Assembly (NCBI GenBank): GCA_009668925.1
Contig: SBEK01000202.1
Location: 1 to 6,618 of the forward strand
DNA: 6,618 nt
Direction: 5' to 3'
From: Deltaproteobacteria bacterium
Lineage (GTDB): Bacteria; Desulfobacterota; Syntrophia; Syntrophales; Smithellaceae
The notes under the pieces are model-generated. The model was not told the origin of the DNA. It saw nothing but the letters and a program-made list of their open reading frames with translations, and searched no databases. Position numbers and translations under genes: made by a program. Below, one piece after another: positions 1 through 6,369 of this stretch; position 1 is the first letter of the stretch, and every line of letters starts with the position of its first letter.

Positions 1-421
1 GATGCGGTTTGAAATGCACGCAGTCTTTCATGGTCAGAACAAACTGAAAGTAAGGCAGGAGTCCCGACCGGCGGTGAATGATTTCGAAGTGCTCTTGCCC
101 GGAGCTGGTTACGATCCCCATGACGTATTTTCCCCGGAGTGCAGCGAGCACTTCCCGGACGCCGTCGATGACCAGCGGCTCACGGGAAATCAGGTCGGCA
201 TAGCGGTCGTCGCGCTCCCGGCGCAGTTTATAAAACGCATCCGTTCCCGGCTTTTCGGCGAGCTGCAGGACGCTTCCTCCCCGGGTAAGAGAGATCTCTT
301 CAAACTGCTCCCAGCCAAGCGTGATTCCCACACCCGCCAGGGTTTCCTCGTTGGCCCGGAAAAAAAGACCTTCCGTGTCGACCAGAACGCCGTCGTTGTC
401 CCAGAAAATAGCCTTGATCAT
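1..421 (-). CDS. HAD-superfamily hydrolase (beta-phosphoglucomutase/phosphatase-like), 5' part only
   Basis: The reverse strand reads as an open frame of 140 codons from ATG at 421 to the left window edge, where the gene is cut off. Seen: the N-terminus carries the HAD motif I, WDNDGVLVDTE (residues 7-17), with the nucleophile Asp8 and general acid/base Asp10. Residues 18-85 fit the helical cap of the beta-phosphoglucomutase/phosphoglycolate phosphatase group. Motif II is IVTSSG (103-108), and Lys138-Pro139 at the edge sits where the motif III lysine is expected. Motif IV (metal-binding acidic residues) lies outside the window. Known for the family: Mg-dependent phosphoryl transfer through an aspartyl-phosphate, usually on small phosphorylated metabolites in the cytosol; the substrate cannot be read from sequence. 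The start is supported by a GGAGAG ribosome-binding site (431-436) nine bases upstream. The family call is firm; the exact reaction is unknown. Confidence 0.9.
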   Translation of the reverse strand, partial: MIKAIFWDNDGVLVDTEGLFFRANEETLAGVGITLGWEQFEEISLTRGGSVLQLAEKPGTDAFYKLRRERDDRYADLISREPLVIDGVREVLAALRGKYVMGIVTSSGQEHFEIIHRRSGLLPYFQFVLTMKDCVHFKPH

Positions 422-451
422 TAAGGGTTGCTCTCCATCATTTGCCAAAAC

Positions 452-480
452 ACTCTATACCGCCCCGGTGTTACGGTCAA
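452..480 (-). promoter_or_regulatory. Probable sigma70-type promoter of the HAD gene
   Basis: On the minus strand, TTGACC (475-480) and TAGAGT (452-457) are separated by 17 bases, matching five of six and four of six consensus positions. Transcription would start near 445, giving a leader of about 25 bases that contains the GGAGAG ribosome-binding site at 431-436. An overlapping TATAGA would leave a short 15-base spacer and is less likely. This is pattern matching only. Confidence 0.4.
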
Positions 481-497
481 TCTGAACCAGCGGTCGC

Positions 498-692
498 CTA
501 TCGATTATTCTTACGTTTCTTTTTAGCTGATCCGCAGGCATCAGGACTTGTCCCGGCAGCCGGCAGCGCCGCGGGGTGAACGCGGCCGGAGCCGGGCAAT
601 GCTTCGGAAAGCCGTACATCTGTGTCCGGTGCTGATTTCGGATGAAGGACGACTTCCGGAAAATGAGATTGGATCAAGTGAGTTTGAATCAT
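498..692 (-). CDS. Doubtful 64-codon ORF, no recognised family
   Basis: An ATG (690-692) to TAG frame encodes 64 residues. The product is rich in Pro/Ala in its middle and ends in a very basic tail, AKKKRKNNR. No domain, signal peptide or membrane segment is visible. Against it: no Shine-Dalgarno sequence precedes the ATG (upstream bases are T-rich), and a terminator-like hairpin lies just upstream on the same strand. For it: codon choice is not absurd, and it lies on the same strand as both flanking genes, ending 76 bases before the HAD start. It is more probably chance or a remnant; listed so the reader knows it exists. Confidence 0.15.
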   Translation of the reverse strand: MIQTHLIQSHFPEVVLHPKSAPDTDVRLSEALPGSGRVHPAALPAAGTSPDACGSAKKKRKNNR

Positions 693-712
693 AAAAACAG
701 AATCGCGGCATC

Positions 713-757
713 TAAGAAAAGAAGAGCCCGGATGGGAATCATTCCGTCCGGGCTTCT
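713..757 (-). terminator. Rho-independent terminator-like hairpin, minus strand
   Basis: Arms AGCCCGGA (725-732) and TCCGGGCT (747-754) pair perfectly over eight bases, and a second inner stem, GGAA / TTCC, closes a three-base loop. On the minus strand the hairpin is followed by a T-rich run (CTTCTTTTCTT, complement of 714-724), as in an intrinsic terminator; the plus-strand side has no such run. It lies about 130 bases beyond the kinase 1 stop codon and is the best candidate for ending that transcript. It could instead be an attenuator ahead of the HAD gene. Confidence 0.6.
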
Positions 758-879
758 GTCATCGCAGCGTGATTTGATCGGGGCTCGATCAACCGGTCAA
801 TCAGGCTGACGCTGCCCGCGTGACAGCCGGGCGGTCTTGCACAGCGGCGGGAGGAAAAGATTCGGATGCAAAACGTCCC

Positions 880-910
880 GGTCAAATGTCAAGAATAAAG
901 ATTTGACCCC
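880..910 (-). repeat. REP-like palindromic repeat, copy A (overlaps kinase 1 stop)
   Basis: This is a full-length 31-bp unit. On the plus strand it has arms GGTCAAAT and ATTTGACC around the 13-base centre GTCAAGAATAAAG, and ends in CCCC. Orientation is given by the GGGG end, which faces kinase 1. It is identical to copy C except for one central base (A versus G) and is inverted relative to copies B and D. The minus strand of this copy supplies the last six codons and the TGA of kinase 1. Sequence similarity among copies stops at the GGGG on one side and after the GACC arm on the other, which defines the unit. Confidence 0.9.
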
Positions 911-3174
911 TCAAGAATCTCTTTGACCTTCAGGGAGAGTTTTTCAATTTGGAAGGGCTTCTGGAGAAAACCGCTGCAGCCGCGTTTCATGATGGCCTGC
1001 GCTTCCCCGTCGACGCTGTATCCGCTGGAAAGAAGCACCTTGACCCCGGGATCTATTCCCCGGAGACGGTCGAAAGTCTCTCCTCCCGAAATCCCCGGCA
1101 TGATCATATCCAGAATCACCAGGTCAATGGTGTTTCCTTTTTCCATGTAAACGGCCAGGGCTTCCTGGCCGCTCGCGAACGCATAAACCGTGTAACCTAA
1201 AAATTCCAGCATTCCCTTATTGGCGCGCAGAACCATCATTTCATCATCCACCAGCATGATCGTTCCCTTACCCATGGCTAGGGTCATGGGCTCCGCTTTT
1301 TCCTTTACCACTTCCATTTCCGAAGCCGGCAAATACATGATAAACGTTGTTCCAGTCCCCGGTTCACTGGATACGTCGATCACTCCCTTATGACCCTTAA
1401 TGATTCCATAGACCATCGCCAGTCCCAGTCCGGTTCCTCTGCCCATTTTTTTGGTCGTGAAAAAGGGATCAAAAATACGCACCTTTGTCCTCTCGTCGAT
1501 TCCCGTACCGGTGTCGGTCACGGATATCCTGATATACCGCCCCGGTTTGACATCATTGATCAGCGCTTGTTGATCATCCCAAAAAACATTTTCTGTTGTG
1601 AGATAGATATTTCCGCCCCCGGGCATGGCCTGCCAGGCATTCACATACAAATTCATGAACACCTGTTCCATCTGTCCGAGGTCCACTTCCACCGGGTAGA
1701 GATCTTTTTCGAATTTCTTGTGAATGGTGATTTCCTTTTTGGTTCTTCCAAACAGGGAGGATGATTTTTCGATTATTTCGTTCATATCCACCGGCTTTAC
1801 TTCATATCTTCCCCCGCGGGCAAACCCCAGCAACTGTTTGGTGAGCTCCGCTCCGCTTTGCGCCTGTTCTTCAATCATTCTGAGATTTTCACAATTCGGA
1901 TCTTCCGGATCAAGCTTCAAGAGCGTCAGAGAAGCAAACCCCTGAATTCCCATGAGCAAGTTGTTGAAGTCGTGGGCAATGCCGCCGGCCAATGTGCCGA
2001 TGGATTCCATCTTATCCGCATGCTGCAGGCGCTCTTCCAGTCTTCGCTTTTCTTCCTCCGCCTGTTTGTGCTCCTGCTCCAGTTGCACGCGCTTCGTTAT
2101 ATCCCGGGCGGCAAGGATTCCTCCGATTTGGTTTCCCTGGGGATCTTTTACTTCGCGCACTCTGATCTCCATCGTTACATAGTGACCATCCTTGTGGCGA
2201 ATACGTGTTTCAAAGCTGGCTTCACGCCAATGGTTCTGAAGACCTTCCAGGTAGATCCGTGTTATCCGTTCGAGATCATCCGGATGGGCAAAATCGAACC
2301 CTGTCAAACCGATCATATCTTCCGAGGTATATCCGAGAATTTCTTTGTAGGAGGGGGACACATATTGATAGGCGCCGCTCGTATCCACCAAAGAGATGCA
2401 GTCGAACATATTTTCCGTAATCAGGCGAAATTTCTCTTCCGACTGTTTGTGACTGAGCATTTCCTGTTCCAGCGCGCAGTTGATGATCTGATAATCGGCT
2501 GTTCGCTTTTCCACACGTTCTTCGAGTTCCTGATTCGCCCTGGTAACTTTTTCCCGCTCAAGCTCCAACTGTTTCCGGCGATAAAAATCGCGCCGGGAAT
2601 AGAGTTCGATGAAATAACAGGCCAGCATTCCAATAAAGTTGGAGCTGATGAAGAAGAAGTTATTGTTGACAAGAATGGCAAAGGGCGTCGGACTGATCCA
2701 GATGGCCGCAATTTCGTACAAGACCACCTGCACCCAGCCGGCCAGTGTCGCCCAAATGAACAGGATGCGGGAAAATGTGTAGCCCCATATAAAAATAAGC
2801 AGCAGGCCGGCATAGTAGGAATAATTGACGGGCGGCGGGGCGATGACAATCATGCAAATGATGCCGCCGCCGGCCAGAATGCAAACGCCGGCCAGGAGGG
2901 GATGCATATACCGCTCAAAGGACCTGGAAAACGAAGCCAGTAAAGTGGCGAAAATGACGGGGCAGACAACAGCGAAACGGATAAACCATATCGTGGATTT
3001 TTGCTCCGGCATGAGCAGCGCATCCAAAATACCGAAAGCGCCATAAAAGAGCATGGCCAGAGCCAGGGAGATGCGGATGTGGGGGAGCGACACCCGATAG
3101 TAATCGCTTAGAAAAGGCGCTTCAAGATGCGAGTCGTTTCCGGCGAATTTCAGTGTCAGCCAGTGCAGCTTCAT
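889..3174 (-). CDS. Membrane-bound PAS hybrid histidine kinase with C-terminal receiver (kinase 1)
   Basis: This 761-residue protein is predicted to sense a signal at or near the inner membrane and to autophosphorylate and pass phosphate to its own receiver. Order of domains: six hydrophobic segments (about 33-53, 62-84, 92-112, 119-135, 137-160, 171-193); a charged coiled coil (about 198-245); a PAS/PAC domain (246-362); a second coiled coil (363-390); a HisKA helix with GTLAGGIAHDFNNLL and phospho-acceptor His401; and a HATPase_c with N-box Asn508/Asn512, G1 DTGTGI (554-559), F-box FDPFFTT (568-574) and G2 GRGTGLGLAMVYG (578-590). The receiver (about 638-753) has Asp643/Asp644, phospho-site Asp689 (LDMIMPG), Ser716 and Lys739. 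All catalytic residues are present. Start: ATG 3172-3174 with only a weak AGG six bases upstream. Its own promoter lies at 3241-3269. Oddity: the C-terminal GSNLYS and the stop codon come from repeat copy A. The ligand sensed is unknown, and no output domain or separate response regulator is encoded nearby. Confidence 0.95.
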   Translation of the reverse strand: MKLHWLTLKFAGNDSHLEAPFLSDYYRVSLPHIRISLALAMLFYGAFGILDALLMPEQKSTIWFIRFAVVCPVIFATLLASFSRSFERYMHPLLAGVCILAGGGIICMIVIAPPPVNYSYYAGLLLIFIWGYTFSRILFIWATLAGWVQVVLYEIAAIWISPTPFAILVNNNFFFISSNFIGMLACYFIELYSRRDFYRRKQLELEREKVTRANQELEERVEKRTADYQIINCALEQEMLSHKQSEEKFRLITENMFDCISLVDTSGAYQYVSPSYKEILGYTSEDMIGLTGFDFAHPDDLERITRIYLEGLQNHWREASFETRIRHKDGHYVTMEIRVREVKDPQGNQIGGILAARDITKRVQLEQEHKQAEEEKRRLEERLQHADKMESIGTLAGGIAHDFNNLLMGIQGFASLTLLKLDPEDPNCENLRMIEEQAQSGAELTKQLLGFARGGRYEVKPVDMNEIIEKSSSLFGRTKKEITIHKKFEKDLYPVEVDLGQMEQVFMNLYVNAWQAMPGGGNIYLTTENVFWDDQQALINDVKPGRYIRISVTDTGTGIDERTKVRIFDPFFTTKKMGRGTGLGLAMVYGIIKGHKGVIDVSSEPGTGTTFIMYLPASEMEVVKEKAEPMTLAMGKGTIMLVDDEMMVLRANKGMLEFLGYTVYAFASGQEALAVYMEKGNTIDLVILDMIMPGISGGETFDRLRGIDPGVKVLLSSGYSVDGEAQAIMKRGCSGFLQKPFQIEKLSLKVKEILEGSNLYS

Positions 3175-3485
3175 GATTTACCTGAGGAAAAATGAGGCCA
3201 GGTGTTGAAATAAAAGTTTTACCACTCACCCATCAGCATTTTTATATGTAGAAATGACGCTCGATTCAAATCTATCATTGATTAACCCTGCGTATCCTCT
3301 CCGGGGTAATCGGCCTGACAATTATGGGATCCGGGTTTATTTGATGTGTCTTTAATCCCACTACGTGCAGCTGGGGGCTTGGGCATTTTGCCAGTTTTCC
3401 CCACAACTCGTCTTGGAACTTCGGGGCACACTATACAACTTGTTGAAAAGGATGCAAGAATAAAATTCCCCTGTGGTTCCCCTGT
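3175..3485. other. Non-coding region between kinase 1 and the transposase element, with a possible gene remnant
   Basis: Besides the kinase 1 promoter (3241-3269), this stretch contains a plus-strand open frame of 34 sense codons after the stop at 3353-3355, beginning SHYVQLGAWAF and ending LLKRMQE with TAA at 3461-3463. It has no convincing start or ribosome-binding site, but it reads like protein and ends in the same way as the adjacent transposase (QE then TAA). Bases 3453-3471 resemble a decayed copy of the palindromic repeat with small deletions. Taken together this may be the scar of an older repeat or gene 3' end; I do not recognise the protein fragment. No RNA gene is apparent. Confidence 0.35.
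3241..3269 (-). promoter_or_regulatory. Probable sigma70-type promoter of kinase 1
   Basis: Reading the minus strand, TTGAAT (complement of 3264-3269) and TATAAA (complement of 3241-3246) are separated by exactly 17 bases, matching four of six and five of six consensus positions. Transcription would start near 3234, giving a leader of about 60 bases before the kinase 1 ATG. No operator-like dyad overlapping it was recognised. Confidence 0.5.
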
Positions 3486-3487
3486 GG
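3466..3487. repeat. 11-bp tandem duplication at the left edge of the transposase element
   Basis: TTCCCCTGTGG occurs twice back to back (3466-3476 and 3477-3487). The second copy overlaps the first two bases of the GGGG that opens repeat copy B. Other ends of the repeat in this window have no such duplication, so it is probably a local slippage or insertion/repair scar rather than a target-site duplication, which this transposase class does not normally make. Confidence 0.8.
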
Positions 3488-3512
3488 GGTCAAATCTTTA
3501 ATCTTGACATTT
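3486..3512 (+). repeat. REP-like palindromic repeat, copy B (left end of transposase unit)
   Basis: This copy starts GGGGTCAAATC and matches the unit up to GACATTT. It then diverges (CAG instead of GACC), so the outer stem is incomplete and the copy covers 27 of the 31 positions. It also differs by one central base (TTTAATC rather than TTTATTC). It is inverted relative to copies A and C. It contains a perfect TTGACA hexamer (3504-3509) that could act as a -35 element for the transposase, although no good -10 follows. Confidence 0.85.
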
Positions 3513-3540
3513 CAGTTTTCTCAGTCTAGGAAAAATGCTC

Positions 3541-4548
3541 ATGAGCCGCCCTTTGAGAATTCAATACCCGTTTGCGTTTTATCACATCACCTGCCGGGGA
3601 AATGCACGTCAGGAAATCTTCCGTATTGATGATGACCGGAAAGACTTCCTGCGCTTGCTTGGCCGTTCTTTGGATATCTTTGAAGTTCAGCTCCTGGCCT
3701 ACGCCCTGATGCCCAACCATTTCCACCTGCTGGTTTGCACCCCGAAAGGCAACCTCTCAGCCTTCATGCGTCATTTTAATATCAGTTATACCGGTTCGTT
3801 TAACCGCAGATATAACCGGTCCGGACATCTCTATCAGGGAAGATACAAAGCTTTTCTTATCGACAAAGACAACTACCTGCTGGAAGTATCGCGGTATATT
3901 CATTTGAATCCACTGAGGATGAAATCCCCAAAATCCGTGGAGCGCAGCTGGCAGGACTTGCTGTTGAATGAGTCCACCAGTCTGCCGGGATATCTCCATC
4001 TGAAAGACAGGAAAGCGTTTATTCATTACACGGCCATTTTGGACTATTTTGGCGGTGATCATCGAAAATCCATGAACGACTATAAGAGATTTATGGCGGA
4101 GGGGCTGGAACGAGATTTGCTGAATCCGCTGGAGAGGGGAAGAGGAACCGGGATCATTGGAAGCGACGATTTTATCGAAGAAATGAAGGAAAAATTCCGG
4201 GACGGCAAGGGTCCTAAGCGATTGTCCCGGGAGCAGCCGGCGTTGCGGGAATTAAAAAAACAGATCAAACCGGATGACCTGATCAAGCTATACTCAAAAC
4301 TGGTGAAAGTCGATCCGGTGGAACTGACGAGGAAGGGAAAGCAGTCGCTCCAGAGGTCGATGCTGATGGAACTGCTCTACCGGATCTGCAACATGACCCA
4401 GCCGGAAATCGGGGACCTTCTGGGCGGGATTGACTATAGTGCGGTCAGCCAGGCGAGAAAGCGACTGCATGTTAAAATTGAAAATGACCCGGACCTGGCG
4501 AAGAAAATGGTTCAGATTCAGAGCGCTCTGGTCAAATGTCAAGAGTAA
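3541..4548 (+). CDS. REP-associated tyrosine transposase (Y1/HUH, IS200-like) with DnaA-like C-terminal domain
   Basis: This 335-residue single-strand DNA nickase/transposase opens with the family's typical MSRPLRI. Residues 10-130 are the Y1_Tnp domain: the HUH motif MPNHFHLLV (57-65; His60, His62) binds the metal, and Tyr119 in RYIHLNP is the probable nucleophile. The segment at 92-102 (RSGHLYQGRYK) is also typical. The C-terminal part (about 248-310), with EIGDLLGG then DYSAVSQARKRL, resembles the DNA-binding helix-turn-helix of DnaA domain IV, as in a known RAYT subgroup. Start choice: an upstream in-frame ATG at 3535 exists, but AGGA (3528-3531) is only three bases from it and nine from ATG 3541, so 3541 is preferred. 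The last residues, VKCQE, and the TAA (4546-4548) are encoded by repeat copy C. The gene appears intact and is the only plus-strand gene in the window. Its natural substrate is probably the four repeats seen here. Confidence 0.92.
   Translation: MSRPLRIQYPFAFYHITCRGNARQEIFRIDDDRKDFLRLLGRSLDIFEVQLLAYALMPNHFHLLVCTPKGNLSAFMRHFNISYTGSFNRRYNRSGHLYQGRYKAFLIDKDNYLLEVSRYIHLNPLRMKSPKSVERSWQDLLLNESTSLPGYLHLKDRKAFIHYTAILDYFGGDHRKSMNDYKRFMAEGLERDLLNPLERGRGTGIIGSDDFIEEMKEKFRDGKGPKRLSREQPALRELKKQIKPDDLIKLYSKLVKVDPVELTRKGKQSLQRSMLMELLYRICNMTQPEIGDLLGGIDYSAVSQARKRLHVKIENDPDLAKKMVQIQSALVKCQE
4519..4530. repeat. Perfect 12-bp palindrome inside transposase 3' end, abutting repeat copy C
   Basis: CAGAGCGCTCTG is a perfect inverted repeat ending on the first base of repeat copy C. 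It lies within the transposase reading frame (Gln-Ser-Ala-Leu region). It may be a chance feature of the codons or part of an extended hairpin recognised together with the repeat. Confidence 0.7.
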
Positions 4549-4560
4549 AGATTTGACCCC
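4530..4560 (-). repeat. REP-like palindromic repeat, copy C (right end of transposase unit)
   Basis: Full 31-bp unit with perfect 8-bp arms GGTCAAAT (4530-4537) and ATTTGACC (4551-4558), ending CCCC at 4560. It differs from copy A only in the centre (GAGTAAAG versus GAATAAAG). It is oriented with the GGGG end facing kinase 2, whose stop codon is seven bases away. The plus strand supplies the transposase's last codons and TAA. A folded hairpin here might also affect the 3' ends of the two convergent transcripts, but no T-run follows. Confidence 0.9.
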
Positions 4561-4567
4561 TCTTCTT

Positions 4568-6265
4568 CTAGTTTCGTGAAGCGGAAGGCAGTGAAAAATA
4601 GAAAGTTGCTCCTTTATCGATTCCCCCGTCCGCCCATACGTCACCGCCGTGGCGTTTGACGATTCGTTGAACAATCGCCAGCCCTATGCCTGTGCCCTCA
4701 TATTCGTCGCGGCTGTGAAGGCGCTGGAAGACGCCAAATAGTTTGTCATAATATTTCATGTCAAACCCCGCCCCGTTGTCCTTGACGCAATAAACAATTC
4801 TATCACCGTCTTCGTAACTGCTGATCTCGATGATGCCCGGTTCGCGATCCTTTGTGAATTTAACTGCGTTGGAGAGAAGATTGAAAAGAACTTGCCGGAT
4901 GAGAAACGAATCCCCATGCCCGGGTAGGATATCGCCAATCTTAATATCCAGTTCCCGTTCTCCGTTTTCGGTCTGCATTTCGTCCGATATTTCGTTTATG
5001 AGTTTGTCCATGTCTATCGCGTTGCGACTGATGCTGCTTTTCTGCGCCCTGGAAAAAGAAAGGAGGTCATCAATCAGATGGCCCATCTTCTCTGTATTTT
5101 TACGAATAACGTTCAACATGCGCACGGGTTCCTCCCCGAGTTCTTCCGCGTGTTTATTCAATAACATCCGGGAATAGCCGTCAATGGCCCTGAGCGGCGC
5201 TCTGAGATCGTGGGAAACCGAATAGCTGAAGCTCTCCAATTCCTTATTGGCAGCCGCCAATTCGCTGGTACGCTGCTGCTCACTTTCCCGAAGGCCTAAT
5301 TCAGCGCTGCGGCGGAGTCCGTCGATCCGGTTGACAGACTTGGCATTCAGCCAGACAAGAACTAAAAAGCAAAACGTGTAGACGACTGCAACCAAAGCAA
5401 CCCCGACTTCTGATGAAAATGTGCCGAATCGTTCCCCCTGCATGCGCAGCCAGCCGATCAGGAGGGGGAGAATCAGTAAAGCAGGCAGGAGCCGCCTGGC
5501 CATGATCGCACCGGCTTTGTCGCCGACGAAGACGTTCATCAGCCAAGTGTCCCGGCGTGCAAAGAAGGATCCGATACACAGAGCACAGAATGCAATGCCC
5601 GTGTTAAACGCCACTCCCAAATGCAGCCATTCATAAAAAACCCTGATATTAAAGAGGTACCCGACCAGAACCAGGTAGGTCATCATCGCCATGGGAAGCA
5701 GGATGGCATGTGCGATGTCCCCGGTGCGACGGCTGCGTCTTTCAAACAGAAGTAAGACGCCTCCATAAATTGAGAATAGAATTGCAGTAATGATCGCCAT
5801 TCTGTTGCCCGGGGCCAGGAATGGACTCAGAAGGAGGCTATGCGTCCAGGACCATTCCTGCCCTGTTTGCAGCTTCACGAGATAAGATACTAGTGAGAGA
5901 AAGCTTACCACTGTTATCCATATGGCTAAAAGACGTGAACTGATGACAATCCACCTGCTCTCGATCCTTTGCTGTATAATGACCATAGCCGCGGCTGACA
6001 TAAAAAAACACATGATCGTAATGGGTCTCATAGCAGTCCATTGTGGACCCAGACCTCTAAGAAACGCTATATCCAGAACCCATCCGATAAGCGCCAAACT
6101 GGCGATGATCGCGACGACCAGGATCGCCAGTAAACTGATCACCTCCATGGATACTGCGGAAAAAGGCAAGCGTCGATGTTGCTTCATAATTTCGCTCTCT
6201 GGATTCACCAACTCGGCATCAGTAGGGTTGCTTTCTAAAAGGCGAGCGCGCAGCGATTCCGGCAT
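4568..6265 (-). CDS. Membrane sensor histidine kinase with eight-helix N-terminal domain (kinase 2)
   Basis: This 565-residue orthodox sensor kinase lacks a receiver. The N-terminus (about 41-307) has eight hydrophobic segments (about 41-64, 80-98, 106-130, 156-174, 186-205, 216-236, 258-274, 287-307) with no large periplasmic loop. It includes APGNRMAIITAILF (151-164) and RRLLPALLILPLLIGWLRM (257-275), a pattern I recall from other multi-domain kinases but cannot assign to a named family. A short coiled coil (about 315-345) leads to HisKA with SFSYSVSHDLRAPLRAI (345-361), phospho-acceptor His352, of the phytochrome-like kinase class. The HATPase_c has N-box Asn462/Asn466, G1 DNGAGF (496-501), F-box LFGVFQRLH (509-517) and G2 EGTGIGLAIV (523-532). 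All catalytic residues are present. The start is well supported by AGGAGA (6273-6278) seven bases upstream. No response regulator is adjacent, so it is an orphan here. It is convergent with the transposase gene, with 19 bases between their stop codons. Confidence 0.95.
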   Translation of the reverse strand: MPESLRARLLESNPTDAELVNPESEIMKQHRRLPFSAVSMEVISLLAILVVAIIASLALIGWVLDIAFLRGLGPQWTAMRPITIMCFFMSAAAMVIIQQRIESRWIVISSRLLAIWITVVSFLSLVSYLVKLQTGQEWSWTHSLLLSPFLAPGNRMAIITAILFSIYGGVLLLFERRSRRTGDIAHAILLPMAMMTYLVLVGYLFNIRVFYEWLHLGVAFNTGIAFCALCIGSFFARRDTWLMNVFVGDKAGAIMARRLLPALLILPLLIGWLRMQGERFGTFSSEVGVALVAVVYTFCFLVLVWLNAKSVNRIDGLRRSAELGLRESEQQRTSELAAANKELESFSYSVSHDLRAPLRAIDGYSRMLLNKHAEELGEEPVRMLNVIRKNTEKMGHLIDDLLSFSRAQKSSISRNAIDMDKLINEISDEMQTENGERELDIKIGDILPGHGDSFLIRQVLFNLLSNAVKFTKDREPGIIEISSYEDGDRIVYCVKDNGAGFDMKYYDKLFGVFQRLHSRDEYEGTGIGLAIVQRIVKRHGGDVWADGGIDKGATFYFSLPSASRN

Positions 6266-6369
6266 GGTTCAATCTCCTGAGAGGGACGCTGTTAACTTAT
6301 TAACTTCTTCGCATGCCCTCTATTCACAAATTACTGCTGACACACATAATGATTTGCTGATAGGCGTGA

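Larger units (their letters stand above)
422..888. other. Mostly non-coding region between HAD gene and kinase 1
   Basis: This 467-base stretch contains the HAD promoter, one doubtful small ORF (498-692, minus), a terminator-like hairpin (713-757) and the inner end of repeat copy A (880 onward). Two further inverted repeats are visible between 774 and 832: TTGATCG / CGATCAA (774-780 and 786-792, five-base loop) and GCCCG / CGGGC (814-818 and 828-832). Neither is followed by a T-run on either strand, so they are not called terminators. No tRNA or other RNA gene was recognised. In the kinase 1 reading direction, no recognisable continuation of its receiver domain is seen beyond the repeat. Confidence 0.6.
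3486..4560 (+). mobile_element. REP-associated tyrosine transposase unit bounded by inverted palindromic repeats
   Basis: The unit consists of one transposase gene between repeat copy B (left) and copy C (right), which are inverted relative to each other with GGGG at both outer ends. The right repeat contains the transposase stop codon, so gene and repeat are tightly fused. Known for the family: REP-associated (RAYT) proteins are single-strand Y1 transposases related to IS200/IS605 TnpA that recognise palindromic REP hairpins next to a conserved tetranucleotide; GGGG would be the equivalent here, by inference. No accessory TnpB is present. The right boundary lies seven bases before the complement of the kinase 2 stop, so the unit sits immediately downstream of that gene without breaking it. 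Whether it is still mobile as a unit is unknown; many RAYTs are domesticated. Confidence 0.75.

Noticed and set aside
2..424. Plus-strand 140-codon frame at the left edge
   Set aside because: It is the shadow of the minus-strand HAD gene, whose catalytic motifs, start and ribosome-binding site are clear.
774..832. Two further hairpins considered as terminators
   Set aside because: Neither stem is followed by a T-run on either strand and stems are only seven and five base pairs.
1858..2943. Long plus-strand frame of 361 codons antisense to kinase 1
   Set aside because: It lies wholly opposite a kinase gene with intact domains and motifs; its translation resembles no family and it follows the codon structure of the other strand.
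889..6265. The two kinases plus transposase as a defence island
   Set aside because: None of the proteins carries a nuclease, NTPase, TIR, reverse transcriptase or other defence-type effector; the simplest reading is sensors with a REP transposase inserted nearby.
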